Assembly (NCBI GenBank): GCA_012934845.2
Contig: WNNJ02003493.1
Span: 124,001 to 188,000, forward strand
DNA: 64,000 bases
Direction: 5' to 3'
Origin: Pomphorhynchus laevis
Lineage: Eukaryota; Acanthocephala; Palaeacanthocephala; Echinorhynchida; Pomphorhynchidae
In this document: positions 1-12,700 of the stretch, one piece after another
Position numbering within the stretch: the first letter of the stretch is position 1
Layout of the letters: each line of letters begins with the position of its first letter
Notes under the pieces: generated by a model
What the model was told of the DNA's origin: nothing
Database searches by the model: none
What the model saw: the letters and a program-made list of their open reading frames with translations, nothing else
Translations under genes and position numbers: made by a program

Positions 1-360
1 TTTACGAGGGACTTAAAGTTTCAGGTCTCATATCAGTGGTTTGTGTTGAGTCGCTGTGGTCTCGGATAGGATGACTTTTGTGTCGAGCACCGTCTTCTTG
101 TGCTTTCGCCTCACTAGGACGAAATCAATTTGCGACTTCTTGGCTTGTGTGCCCGTTCCATGGTAGTACTTGTACAGGTGGCTCGCCCTTTTTGTGAAAT
201 TGGTGTTGGTGATGGTGAGGTTGTGCGTAGTTGCAAACTCTAGAAGTTGTTCCCCTTCTGCGTTTGGTTCTTTTTCCCTTTTAGGTCAGCTGCAATCTCT
301 CGATATTTAGCCGTCAGTGTTCCTACGATGAGCGTCGCCACTTGTATGCATGTTTGGACA
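1..360 (-). mobile_element. RTE-like LINE endonuclease fragment, cut by the left edge
   Basis: The - strand reads CIQVATLIVGTLTAKYREIA at ~290-360, the start of an apurinic-type endonuclease. Below ~260 it reads EGEQLLEFATTHNLTITNTN, then KSQIDFVLVRRKH, then DTKVILSETTATQHKPLI, which is the end of that domain. The middle of the domain is missing, so the copy is internally deleted. GC content is clearly higher than around it, as expected for a recent insert. About 300 further bases (360-660) share this composition and are probably its 5' part. Confidence 0.75.
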
Positions 361-721
361 AGATTACTTGCTTACCGGCGGCATCCTTACTTCGGAAACT
401 CTCGCTTAATTGTAGAACAGACCGGGCCTTGTCTGAGCGCCTATCCTAGTGAATTTTTCTAACAATCTGTATGGCACCTACTGAACGCGTCGTCTACAGA
501 GGACGCCTTAGTATTTGAAGGGTCATTTTAGTTGTACTTTCTCATGGTTTATGGTTTTGACAGTTGTTGCCCTGACCAGCTACCACATGCCTGTCGTCAG
601 TAAGGTCCGCGTTTGGTTCACGCTCCAATAATGGAAACACTATCTAGTAGCACATCGACGAGGAACAGATCGCATCACCATTGATAATAATAATTAATAA
701 TAATATTTCAATCTTTTTTAG

Positions 722-790
722 GACATGTCATGACATTTTTGATTCAATCCGAAGACGATTTGATACAAATAAAGTTACTATTGAATTTAA
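722..790 (+). CDS. DOCK-C exon 1 of those seen
   Basis: Acceptor AG at 720-721 and donor GTAAGT at 791. It encodes [17 protein letters not shown] and nearby residues. It begins with one base of a split codon, so an earlier exon must exist. It ends with two bases (aa) that join the first base of the next exon. The family match is weak here; the strong splice sites and matching phase carry the call. Confidence 0.55.
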
Positions 791-3700
791 GTAAGTATTT
801 TTTGTTGATCACATATATGTTTTTTATATGTAATAATGTTTTTCTAATCAGATAACTAAGTCTACGTATTTTATACGAAATAAATAAAATAAATATTAAT
901 GAAGAGGGATTTTTAAATAACTGTGCTTCTCGGCATGAGACAGAACAACAAACACATAATCCTTAAAAAGCCGTTTCCGGTATTCGCACATTATAGGTGA
1001 ATACTGGAATCATTTTTGTAGTCTTTTATTGTTTGGAGCGACAGCTGAGATAAGTGAGGACAGACAAAGGCGTGATAAATAGAGAAGTATGAAGTCTCTA
1101 ACAAAAAATGACAAATGCAGGATTCAGAACGAGTGTACAGTGGCATCATCTTTACCCTTTATTTGTCAGAATACCCGTGAACTTACACAAGCGGGCGCTT
1201 ATCATAACAAGGAGAGCGCCATTACGACTGAGTTAATACTTGAAAATGTAGCAACTCTCGATACAAACTAGCTTTCTTAGCTTCTCAACTAGCCACATGC
1301 GTGTGAGAAATCTAGGAGTAAATAACAGATTTAAACAATGACCCAATGTAACGGAAAGGGGTCAAGCTTTGAAAGAAGAAAAACGGCATCTCAGTGAAAT
1401 GCCTACTATGCGCTTGATAAAACGATACTTGCAGCTATCGATTTGCTCAAAATTGGACACCGTTTAATCGTGTTTAAATACTACTAAAGCATACTGGATT
1501 GTGGGCAAACATATCACATCTAAGTATTGAAGCCACCTTTAAAAGATAACTTACACATGCAAGAATCTTAGGCAGAAAGTGTGGAAATTTTTGTTGCACA
1601 TTATATATTATTTTTCGCACATTTATTAATTCTTATTTATCATTATTTTTGCACATTACTTTTTTTAATAAATAAAAAGAAATATTTTATTTTCAAGATT
1701 TTAAATAACTTAAATTTATATACTAAGAATTATATTATTTATAGATGAAATTTAAAATAAACGTCATTTTTATGAATTGACTAATAAATAACATACGATG
1801 TATCAGAATAAGGATTAGAGGTCAGAGCCAAATACAGTATTTAGCTCTAATTACACTATTTAGCTATAATTAATATAATTATAAAATAAACAAAACATAA
1901 TAATGCTAAATCAAAATTTAATAATTAAATAATAAAATTAATAATTGTTTTTAGATTTTCTATAATTTAAATCAAGTTAAAAAAATGAAATTTAAAATAA
2001 ACGTCATTTTTATGAATTGACTAATAAATAACAGACGTTGTATCAGAATAAGAATTAGAGGTCATCAGGAGGAACTGCTATGCTATCAGGTTTCGGCCCC
2101 TAACTCGCGGCTATGGAAATAGACCAAATTCAAGTCTTATGGATTAACATAATTTGCCCTTGTATCTCCCGGTTTAACTTAACTCTTATGCCATAACTCT
2201 TATTAGTAAATACGACAATTTCGAATCATGATCCCATCCTCATCAAATCAGCTAATTGAGTCTACGTATTTAATATAATTATAAACTAAACAAAACATAA
2301 TAATGCTAAATCAAAAAGTAATAATTAAATAATAAAATTAATAATTGTTTTTAGATTTTCTATAATTTAAATCAAGTTAAAATAAAAAAATTGAAATTTA
2401 AAATAAACGTCATTTTTATGAATTGACTTATAAAAAACAGACGTTGTATCAGAATAATGATTAGAGGTCATCAGGAGGAACTGCTATGCTATCAGGTTTC
2501 GGCCCTTAACTCCTCTACCCAACATAGCAGCGGGGCCAAATACATGCTAATGATGTATTTCCTCTGATAAAACTATCTAGTATCTTATTCTAATACAAAG
2601 TATATTATTTATTATCCATCCATAAAAATTTGCCACTTAAGAGTTTAAATTTATTCTTTATATTATTGTGTTGATTTATATATTTTACTATTTTCTGCTT
2701 GATGTTATTTTTATAGTAACCTAGTTTAAAATATGTATCTATTAAATTATTTAAATGATTTTGAAGAAAGCCAATATCATTACATATTGTTGCAATTCTT
2801 AAAATTTCATTATTTAATGCATTATATTTTATATAAGCACCTTTAAATATGCCACTTTGCGATATTGACTTTTATGATATATACATTATTATCAACAATT
2901 AAACTTCCTGTACAAATTTGTTAGTTTGTTGAATTAAATTATTTAATATTTCTAAGTTACAGTTATATACTGTTTAAACAATAGCTTCTCACATTTTAAA
3001 GTACCGAAACAAAATGTTTGATAAAATTTTTAATATAAAAGCTTGAAAATATAAAATATCATACTGATAATATTACAATGTGGACAATCGTTTTACTTAT
3101 AAATTATCGGTCTATGTATTTATTAAATTTTATTGGCAAAATACTTAATATGTCACTACTTGACTGGATGTCAAGGTATGAAGGCCAAGTCCCGACGTTT
3201 GGTTTACAGATAAATAGTTTTTAATTCTAGAAATTCTGTAAAATTATTAATTCGTAATCTATCGTCCAGCAACATTTTTTCTTAAAATAAATGGTGTTCA
3301 AATGCACAGCGTTTTTTTTAATGCAATTTTTACTATTTTTAAATGTCAGGTAGCAATTACTTAAATAAATTTAAATAATTTTACTTTGTTATTTCTTTCT
3401 AATCATTTTTTAATTAAATTGTCCTTGTGTATTAATAAATGTTTCTAGATCAATCCATGCGTCATTTAGACCGAGATAGTTCATTCGATTACTTCACATA
3501 TAACGTTTTATTGTTAAATGAAATTTTTTAAAATGATTTAATACATAAGTTGCTTGCTCTGTTTAAACGTTTTATTAAAATCAAAACTTTACCACAAAAT
3601 TGTGCCATCATATTTTTAGGAGCGACAATGTGACAACCATAAGTAAACAAGCTTTCACAGAAGAGGAAACCATGGAGATATTAAACAAGCAAATGAATCC

Positions 3701-6700
3701 AATCTACGATGATCTGGTGAGAGTTTTATGATGACTTTTACTCTAATATAAATGCGTATAATATTTTTTGCTTTTAATACTAAAATTTGTCGAATATTTT
3801 TTCGCGTAGAATTATTTTAACAGTAAATATTGTCTTGACTTTTTGCCTGAGAATCAAAAAACAAATCAACTTTATTGGTATTTTTTCGACAATGCAATTG
3901 ACCTCTTCAAGAACCACTTTGTCTGAAAAGTCCAAAGATATAAATATATGATAGGATATTAGAGACATGAGGGAAGAGATGAAAAGTAAAGACATGATTA
4001 ATATTTTTTAAAGAAAAATGAGAGCGCTGGCTAATGCCAGCGCAGTCTCTCTCTATATCTGTCATCTTGTTAGATTAATTTTCAAAGATAAATGAGAGAC
4101 TTCCGCGGGAACTATTTTATATCAGTGTGACAGCCACGAACGAAATGACTCAACGATAACTAGTACCGTCTCGTCATCATTTTAATCGTAAAATCCGGCA
4201 AACCAGTTTAAGAGTTTTGAAATTACTAGATTACTGTTATAATTGAAAGTTATAATTAAATCGCTAGCGTTTCATGGTAATTTTAAAGTCCATTTGCTTT
4301 TGTTGCATTCCACTACAAAAGTTGCTACTAAAATGCTAAAAATAATTTTAGCATTTATTTTAGCGTTTATTTTATTTATCTTATTTTTATCTAAAAATAA
4401 TTTTAGATAAAATTAATTATTTTATATTTATTAAAAATAAATATAAAATTTTATAAAATTTTATAAATTTTCTTACAACCAGTGATTAATAATGCCAGAT
4501 GATTTATCCCCTTTTCGAAGGTTGTTTTGATGTCTGGCAATTCATTTCAATATATTTCGTTTTGTTTGCCCAATGTGTGGTTACAATTCTTACAAAGGAT
4601 TTGATACACAACTCGATCCTGTGGGTATTACAGCTATAGAGAAGGGCTTCCTAAACTAGGAGCATCGACCAAATTGGCGTTGCTACGTATCAACGTGTGG
4701 TCGTGATATATTTAAAAATAATAATACAAAACTTATATTTTTTCACCGATTTATCACATGTGCAGCGGAATTCTTCTTCAATGTTTGACATAACCTTATC
4801 AATTTCCACAAGCTGTGAAATAATAAGCATTGGCAAATCGACACAATAATATGAATTATTTTCAATCTATTTAATTTATAACTTAAAAAGCTTTTATTTA
4901 AATGAGGTGCTCAATATATAGGAATGTTGCGTTTCATTCGTTGATCTAATCAAATCATACGTTTATGTCTATAAAGATAGTGGTGATATTATATTTTAAG
5001 TGTATTACGCTATAAATTAGGGGGCTTTTCAGACTAGGGGCCTCGACCCCAATTGGGGTAGCGAAATTTCAAAGTGGGGTCGCGAGATAATTAAAAATAA
5101 TAATTATATTTTTTTAAATTTGATGAAATTATTTATAAATAATCAAAACATCATTGTAAATAATGTTTTATTAATAAATTATTAAAATAATGAGTAAAAT
5201 ATGATAATGAATCAAAATTCTTTTAATAAAACATCATTTGACCAAACATTTACTTTTGGTCGCGGTTGGATGTGGCATGGAAGTTTGGGGCAGTCGTGTA
5301 AAAGGTTTGGGAATCCCCGCTATAGATGATCTACAAAGAACTATGTATATAAACAGAATACCATTTATATATTTAGTTTTAAGCGCATTATTGAATTTTT
5401 TATTGCTTGTCTTTGATTTTTTTTCCCGAGAATCAAAATTACCGGTAATTACGCCATCGCAAAATGCCAGATAAAAACTGGCTTTAATTCGAACGTTGTA
5501 TTAATATTGAGTAATATATTTTAATAAAGCTTATTTCGTTTGCCCTATGTATGTATTGTAACAATCATTACAAGGAATTTTATAAACAGCTCGATCCTGC
5601 TGGTATTACCGTTTTTGTTTAAAAAACCGTAATACCCGAATATCAACGTAAACCTCAAGTCAACGTTGTTTATTTGTTGTGCAAGACTATTTCGATATTC
5701 TCCCATTTCTAATTCTTCATTAACATGCTGTTGTGATTATCAGTGATAAATGTCGCATAAAAGTATTTGGTCACATCTGGAGTCTCAGTACATATTTCTA
5801 TTCTATTTTAATCGTCATGTAAGCTATTTTACTTCTTCTAAATGTGTGCTTTATGGTAGATACCGAATATTCAAGTTAAGGTAACATTTATAATTGCATT
5901 ATTAACACTGTCTTCGATTGCTGCTCGAACATGTTAATTTGTCTTTATAATGCAGCCTTGCAGCGGTGTGATTTTATATTGTTGAGGGATGCCCGATGTA
6001 CATATTGGTGTGCATCACGATATACTCAATTTGATATGTACATTTGTTTGCACTACCCGATGTTAATATACTAAGACAGGTTCACGATCGCAGAATATTT
6101 ACTAAAATTTCTAAGTGCATCATCGACATTGCCCTTCCATTTTATCAAACCACGTATTATCGCTCATATATATCGTTTTTTCGCATTCTCTCATGTACAC
6201 GTTTCCCGTTGCAAGCACTAAAGATGATCCCATTGACACACCGTCTACTTGCTGGTACAACGCTCCTAAAAAAGCCAAAATATATTTTTACGTGCACAAT
6301 TCGTGTATCGCTGTTCAGTCTTCTCTTTTAGTTTCTGCTAAAGTTTTGTCGAGAGTGTTAGCATTAAAATATTCAGCAATAATTAAAGTATTCATATCAA
6401 ATCGATAAACTTGAATATGAAGTTCGATCTTTTCAGGTGAGTGGCTTTCCAACTATTTTTCCAACGATAGCGGATATTTAAGTTCAGGTAACATATCTGT
6501 AATTATATTAAATACTTTGCCTTCCAGTGATGTTTAAACATATTATTTTGACTCTGTGTCTTTGCGCCTCAGTGCCTCGGATGTTATTTCGTGGCGGCCA
6601 GTCTAACGTCTACATTGTTGTACACTATGGTATACCTGGTTTTCTCTGTTTTCAGTTTGTACCACCCTATATCGAGATACTGAGAAGCAAAAATGCAATA

Positions 6701-9700
6701 TGGTTCATACCATTACCGTATGTCACATTATAGTGTATGAATCGCCGCTTCCGATTTTGGCCTTGCTATCTCATCCGGCGATGCAATCTTCTTCTCCTGG
6801 ACGAATGATTCAAAATATTTTATAGCTTTGACTTGTTCGATGAGCTCAATATTGAGATAGAACTTTGCCGGCAAGGTTTATAAAATTGATTGCAGTGATA
6901 TAATGCTATATGCGGCAAACGGGATAAAGATCGTCACTTTCACTAATGAGTATAACTATATAAAATTGGAATTGACCAACCATATTATTGCCGTGATATT
7001 AACTTTAAGAATGTAGAAATCATTGCATCCGAAAGTGTACAAAATTTAATCAGCGTAGTCCACTAATTGGAATTAGTGACCAACAATTGGAATTATTGCC
7101 GTGATATTAACTTTAAGAATGTAGAAATCATTGCATCCGAAAGTGTACAAGATTTAATCAGCGTAGTCCACTAAACAAATGTTCCGCAACAATTGTATTT
7201 TTGATTTTAGGTCAAACGAAAATACTTCTACAAGTAGGTAGAGGTGAGACTGTTTCATACAATTGATTATAGTAAATTATTACTATACAATTGACTTTAA
7301 TAATAAAGATTTTCTTAATAACAACAGAGCTAATTAAAAAAGGAAACATGCTAAAAAAGTAATGTTAATGTTCTTCCCGAGTAAATATTTCTTTTGTCTT
7401 CAGATCTGTTATGGCCTCAGGTCCAACGGGATCTGAGCCCCCAGCCAATCCTACACGCCGCTCTCCGACTGAACCACTCGGGGTATGTCACCCCCGAAGA
7501 ATCCAATCGAGGCGGACGATGCTCGGTAATCTCGAGATGAGGAGCTTAAGAAACCTTAGTCTTTGTTCTGGGGGACGTCAGAATAGAAATTGTATGAAGT
7601 GACTTTGTACTTTAATTTTGATTTTGAGTCAATTGTAATTAGCTAGAACACTTCAAATTGTAATTAGCTAGAACACTTCCAATTGTAATTAGCTAGAACA
7701 CTTCCAATTGTAATTAGCTAGAACACTTGATATAGTGAATTGTAGTAGTGATGTAATCATTTTTTTCACAATTGACTTTGATTGTGTTCCGGTTGTTAAT
7801 GTTGTACCGTAAACTCATATTGGAATCTATGTACATATATTAACAAGGCTATCGAATGGATGATAATAAAGTCAATTATATAAAAAAATGCGTTTGATTT
7901 TATGGACTAAGTCGAGTGGACTGAGAAAGCTTTTTCCATCATCGTTCTAACTATAAATATTAAGAAATTCTGGATTTTCTTAATTGTTAGTTGTTTCAAA
8001 ACGATTAATAATCGAAATATTATACAAGAAATATATAATATTTTTTAATTATTTTTCTTAATTTGTGAAGCGCATTTGAATTATGTTATTTTATGATAAA
8101 CGCGTTAATTATTATTATTATTTTTCTTGTAGGAAACTAACGAACAATTAGCAGCTAAAAACAAATGCAATAGAATTGACAGCTTTATTTCAATTAGTGA
8201 TAGTCAATTACCTGTATGATTTGAATTCAATACTTTTTTCTAATAGAATTTATGAATTTAGACTGACACTGAGTATAAATTAAATGATTTTGAGTCATTG
8301 GATCATCACAGTAAACAGCTTAGAATACATTTTCGTTCATTTGCAGTGAGGTAAACATAATTTATAATTGAATAATTAATTTAATTAAGTTAAAATTAAA
8401 TTATAATTTTTTATTATAATTTTATTTTTTATAATTTGATTTGTTGTCTTAAATTGTAGTTAAATTTATTAAAATATAATGTAATCTAACATAAGTAGGA
8501 ACTATCGGCTCTTTAAAGTCCACCATAAAGCTATTTAACCAATAGGAATGAAAATAGCTACGTATTGATGTATTTATTTCTATTCCCATAAAACAATTTT
8601 TATTTTATATTTAACCATATTTTATTTTAGATTCGAACCTGAAATTGAACCATTCTTTTTATCGATTGCTTTATTCGATTTACAATCTCGTAGCAAGGTT
8701 CGTTTAAACGAATAATTTAACTGTATTTTTAAATATATGGAATTATTGTGGTATATTCGTAGTTGTATTTCGAAATTAGATATTTAAATCTAGAATATAA
8801 GCTTCAATATCAAATATATTGATAACGTAATGTTGATATTAATATTGCTTTGCAGCAATATTCACATTGTTTAATATTGCTTTGCAGCTTTGGCAAATGA
8901 TTAATTGATTTTGTGACACGAGATAGAAAGTAAAAACACATACATATTGTCTTTGGGTTGACGTTACATAATATCTGCGACACATAATCGAAATGATATT
9001 TTAGAAGCTCTTTGACACGGAAAGGTTTCTACCTCTAAAATAAGTAATATAATCAGTTGTTGAAAATCAAATGTCATTAGACGAGGGCATCGCGAATGCA
9101 TGTAATTTCCTTAATAATATAAGAGCAAAATATATAATTTTATTTAAATTCAATAAAAAATTCTGAAATTTTCAGTCAATAAATGAATGAACGACGTCCT
9201 TTCAATGTGGCGCTAAGCTGACAATTTTATTCTGAGAACCGAGATGGTACCCAATATTTAAGAAAGACGTTTGAATTTTATACTACAAAATATATTAAAT
9301 ATATATTATATAAACAAAGGATATTATATAAACAAAGGTAACTTATAAAATTAATTCTATAAAATTTGATGTCAAAATTTAAACAACCAAATTATTAAAC
9401 TTCTTTAATGCTTAAATAACGATAATTTAAAATTCTACATGAAAAATTTGCTCAACTTCAGAATTTCTTTATCTCTTCTCCTGGACGAGTGATTCAAAAT
9501 ATTTGATAGCTTTGACTTGTTCGATGAACTCAATATTGAGATAGAACTTTGCCGGCAAGGTTTATAAAATTGATTGCAGTGATATAATGCTATATGCGGC
9601 AAACGGGATAAAGATCGTCACTTTCGCTAATGAATATAACTATATAAAATTGGAATTGACCAACCATATTATTGCCGTGATATTAACTTTAAGAATGTAG

Positions 9701-12700
9701 AAATCATTGCATCCGAAAGTGTACAAAATTTAATCAGCGTAGTCCACTAATTGGAATTAGTGACCAACAATTGGAATTATTGCCGTGATATTAACTTTAA
9801 GAATGTAGAAATCATTGCATCCGAAAGTGTACAAAATTTAATCAGCGTAGTCAATCAAATAAATGTTTATAGATTGTTCCGCAACAATTGTATTTTTGAT
9901 CGTAGGTCAAACAAAAATAGTCCACTAAAAGGTATCATGCATGATACCTTTTAATTATTAATTTTTATTTAATTATTAGTGTTAGATACAAATTAATTGT
10001 GGATGCAATTGTTAATTTGGTCATAGAGCAAATAAGAGCAATACGGATATGATTCGACTCTTTACTCACTCAACCTAAAATGTACTTTGCTGTGCTCTGG
10101 CCGATTTTAATGAAAGCTGGCTTCTTATATTCGCGTTATTTCAAATAGTAAAATTATCGATTAATGATAATATGGACATCATTGCCTACTAAGAAATGCT
10201 TCGGAAGCAATACAGTTGATAATTGTAACAAAATACAACAAAATATTTGTTAAAATATTTTGTTAAAATACAACAAAATTGTTAAAAGAAAATAGAACTA
10301 CCAAGAGGGAAACTTATTGGGGTGATTAAATGTATAGATTTACATCCTAAGAAATACATCGTTTGCCTGAATTTGACCCCACTTCTGTGCTTAGTCGAGG
10401 AATATTTACTGAAATCTTATAGCATGATTTCTAATCATTATTCTAATTGTGATCTATTTTAAAAAACAGATCACAATTTTAAAATAGACTAAATTTTATT
10501 TTCTTACTCATAAAGATCTTCCTTTTAGAAAATCTTAAGATTAGGATATTTACGTTTTTTTTAATAAAATTAAAGAAATTAAAATATTAATTTTAAAAAT
10601 ATACGTAGCTTCAATTAGCTGTACTGATTAAATAAAATTTATGATCGAATTTTTAAAAATTTAATAGTCTTTTTTAAATTTTTGTAAGTTTTTAAAAATA
10701 TTTGTATCTCATCAGTTATTTATTGCAAGTGTGTAAATAAATAAGAAATAAGACTTTTGCTTGACAAATGTTAATTAATCATTAATTAATAATTATAATA
10801 ATTAATATTTTATTTGTTTTATTGCAATTTCCAATTTTAGATATCGGAAAATTTCTATTTTCACAATAATTGTGAACGATTATGTAAATTATTACCAGAA
10901 GAATATCGTCCAAAACGTTTGACGACATCAGCCGTGTTTACAATTCCACACGATTATAAAAATTTGCATTTTATTATTAGGGTAATTATTTAGCTTTTAT
11001 TATTTGAATTAAATTTAAAAATTGATTTAAATATTTTTATTAGTAAAATTAATTGATTTTTAAATTTTTTTGAAATTAATTTCTGTTTTTAAAATTATGG
11101 AATTTATTTAGAGTTTTATTTGGTAAAAGTATAACTGTCAAAACTTATTTCTAGTTTATTTCAAGCCCAAAAGTATCCACTTAAAAATAAAAAATAATCT
11201 GAAACTTTTCGAGTCTCTAAATATTTCGTACGTAGAGGTACGAAATAACGCTATGTACGATACCGCTAATATCGTGACAAAATATATCGCTCAACCTGAT
11301 TTTATATACTCATTTCGTTGCTTACCACAACAGCGATATGCTTTCTATAATATCACAAGGTTGATCTCAATAATGCGTGAATATCGGTATATGACTGGAT
11401 GTTTTGTTTTATCAAAAATCAGTTTATTAAATTAGGATGATAGTCCGGCCACTCGCACCACAGCAGATGACATTCTGTTGTGACACTTTGTTATACCGTT
11501 TGAAATTTTGTTATTTCCATGCATTCATTTATTTCAACATATGAAATAAATAAAAAAAATTTAACAAATAATAAATTCATAATTAATCGATTTTAACGAT
11601 TTTATAAATAATTCGATTTAAATCTATTTCATTCATTTCCTCAGCCGTGAAATATATTGTGTGCATTGAACTGAGAGTGCAATCCATTCTAGCGGGCTTT
11701 TTTTAATGTGTTTGCTTTCCATGTATTCGTTATTCATGTGTCACCAAATGTTACGAGGTTTGTTTCATCATATCTATCGTACCACGAGGAACGTTATTGC
11801 GCGATATACGAAAGGGTTGTTATCGTTAATCATTGTTTATCCATATATCTTGCGTTTATTGTTTTACGTGTCTTAAGGGGGATGGTTTCATTATTTTACG
11901 TGTCTTAAAGGGGATGGAAAATGCTAAAGCCAGTAGCGATCATTAAAATTACAATGATGTTTATATAAAATAGCATCGTCATTTCGCATCCGTACAATGC
12001 GTTCAAATCCTTTCTCTTGCTTTTGTTAAAAAAATAAATTAGTTTCGGTACACATATGGCACATTTGCAGTAATCAAATTTTACTGCAAATGATAATACT
12101 GTTATCATTTGCAAAGTATTTTTTAATACTTTTATAAATAAAAATTGAAATATTTATCTAAAATAACATATCTAAAATTAATAACTGGGGTTTGTAGCAC
12201 CACGCGCTTGGTTCTCCAGCGCTTTATGCAGACGGGTAAATATTTCCAGTTGCAAACCCCAGTCTTTGCAAGGGAACAAGGAGCCTTTGTTGTTTCAAAT
12301 CACCTTATAGCTTTTCTCCCAACTTCAATCCAGTTGTGGGGAGTACAAGCTACTGATGAGAGCCAACTAGCTCGAAACGATGACTTTGTCATTTGCGACA
12401 ATATCACTGTTGAATTTATTTCGTGGTGCTGACGCCCTGATATCAAATGATTCCACGAACAATAGTATTTCCATTTGAGGAAATTTATTGATAGTGATGC
12501 ATAGCAGCAGTGCATCGTAGTGCTATATTGTACTATCCAGTAGCCAACTGGTGTGTATCTTTGTAGCACAACGCGCTTGGTTCTCCAGCGCTTTATGCAG
12601 ACGGGTAAATACTTCTATCTCAATTACCAAAATTATTAGATATTTTATTAAATGATGATTTATTAATAATTTTAATTAATAATTTATTAATTATTTGTCA

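Noticed and set aside
1089-1271. 60-codon open frame as a small gene
   Set aside because: No domain, no splice or promoter signal; length is expected by chance in a less AT-rich patch.
2461-2570. Reading the pseudoknot motif as a hammerhead
   Set aside because: It contains CGAAAC and CTGATGA-like strings, but their order and the bases flanking them (C opposite C at stem II) do not permit a type I, II or III hammerhead.
7411-7602. 63-codon + strand open frame starting [11 protein letters not shown]
   Set aside because: Antisense to a Jockey/I-like LINE 3' fragment that recurs at 52757 and beyond.
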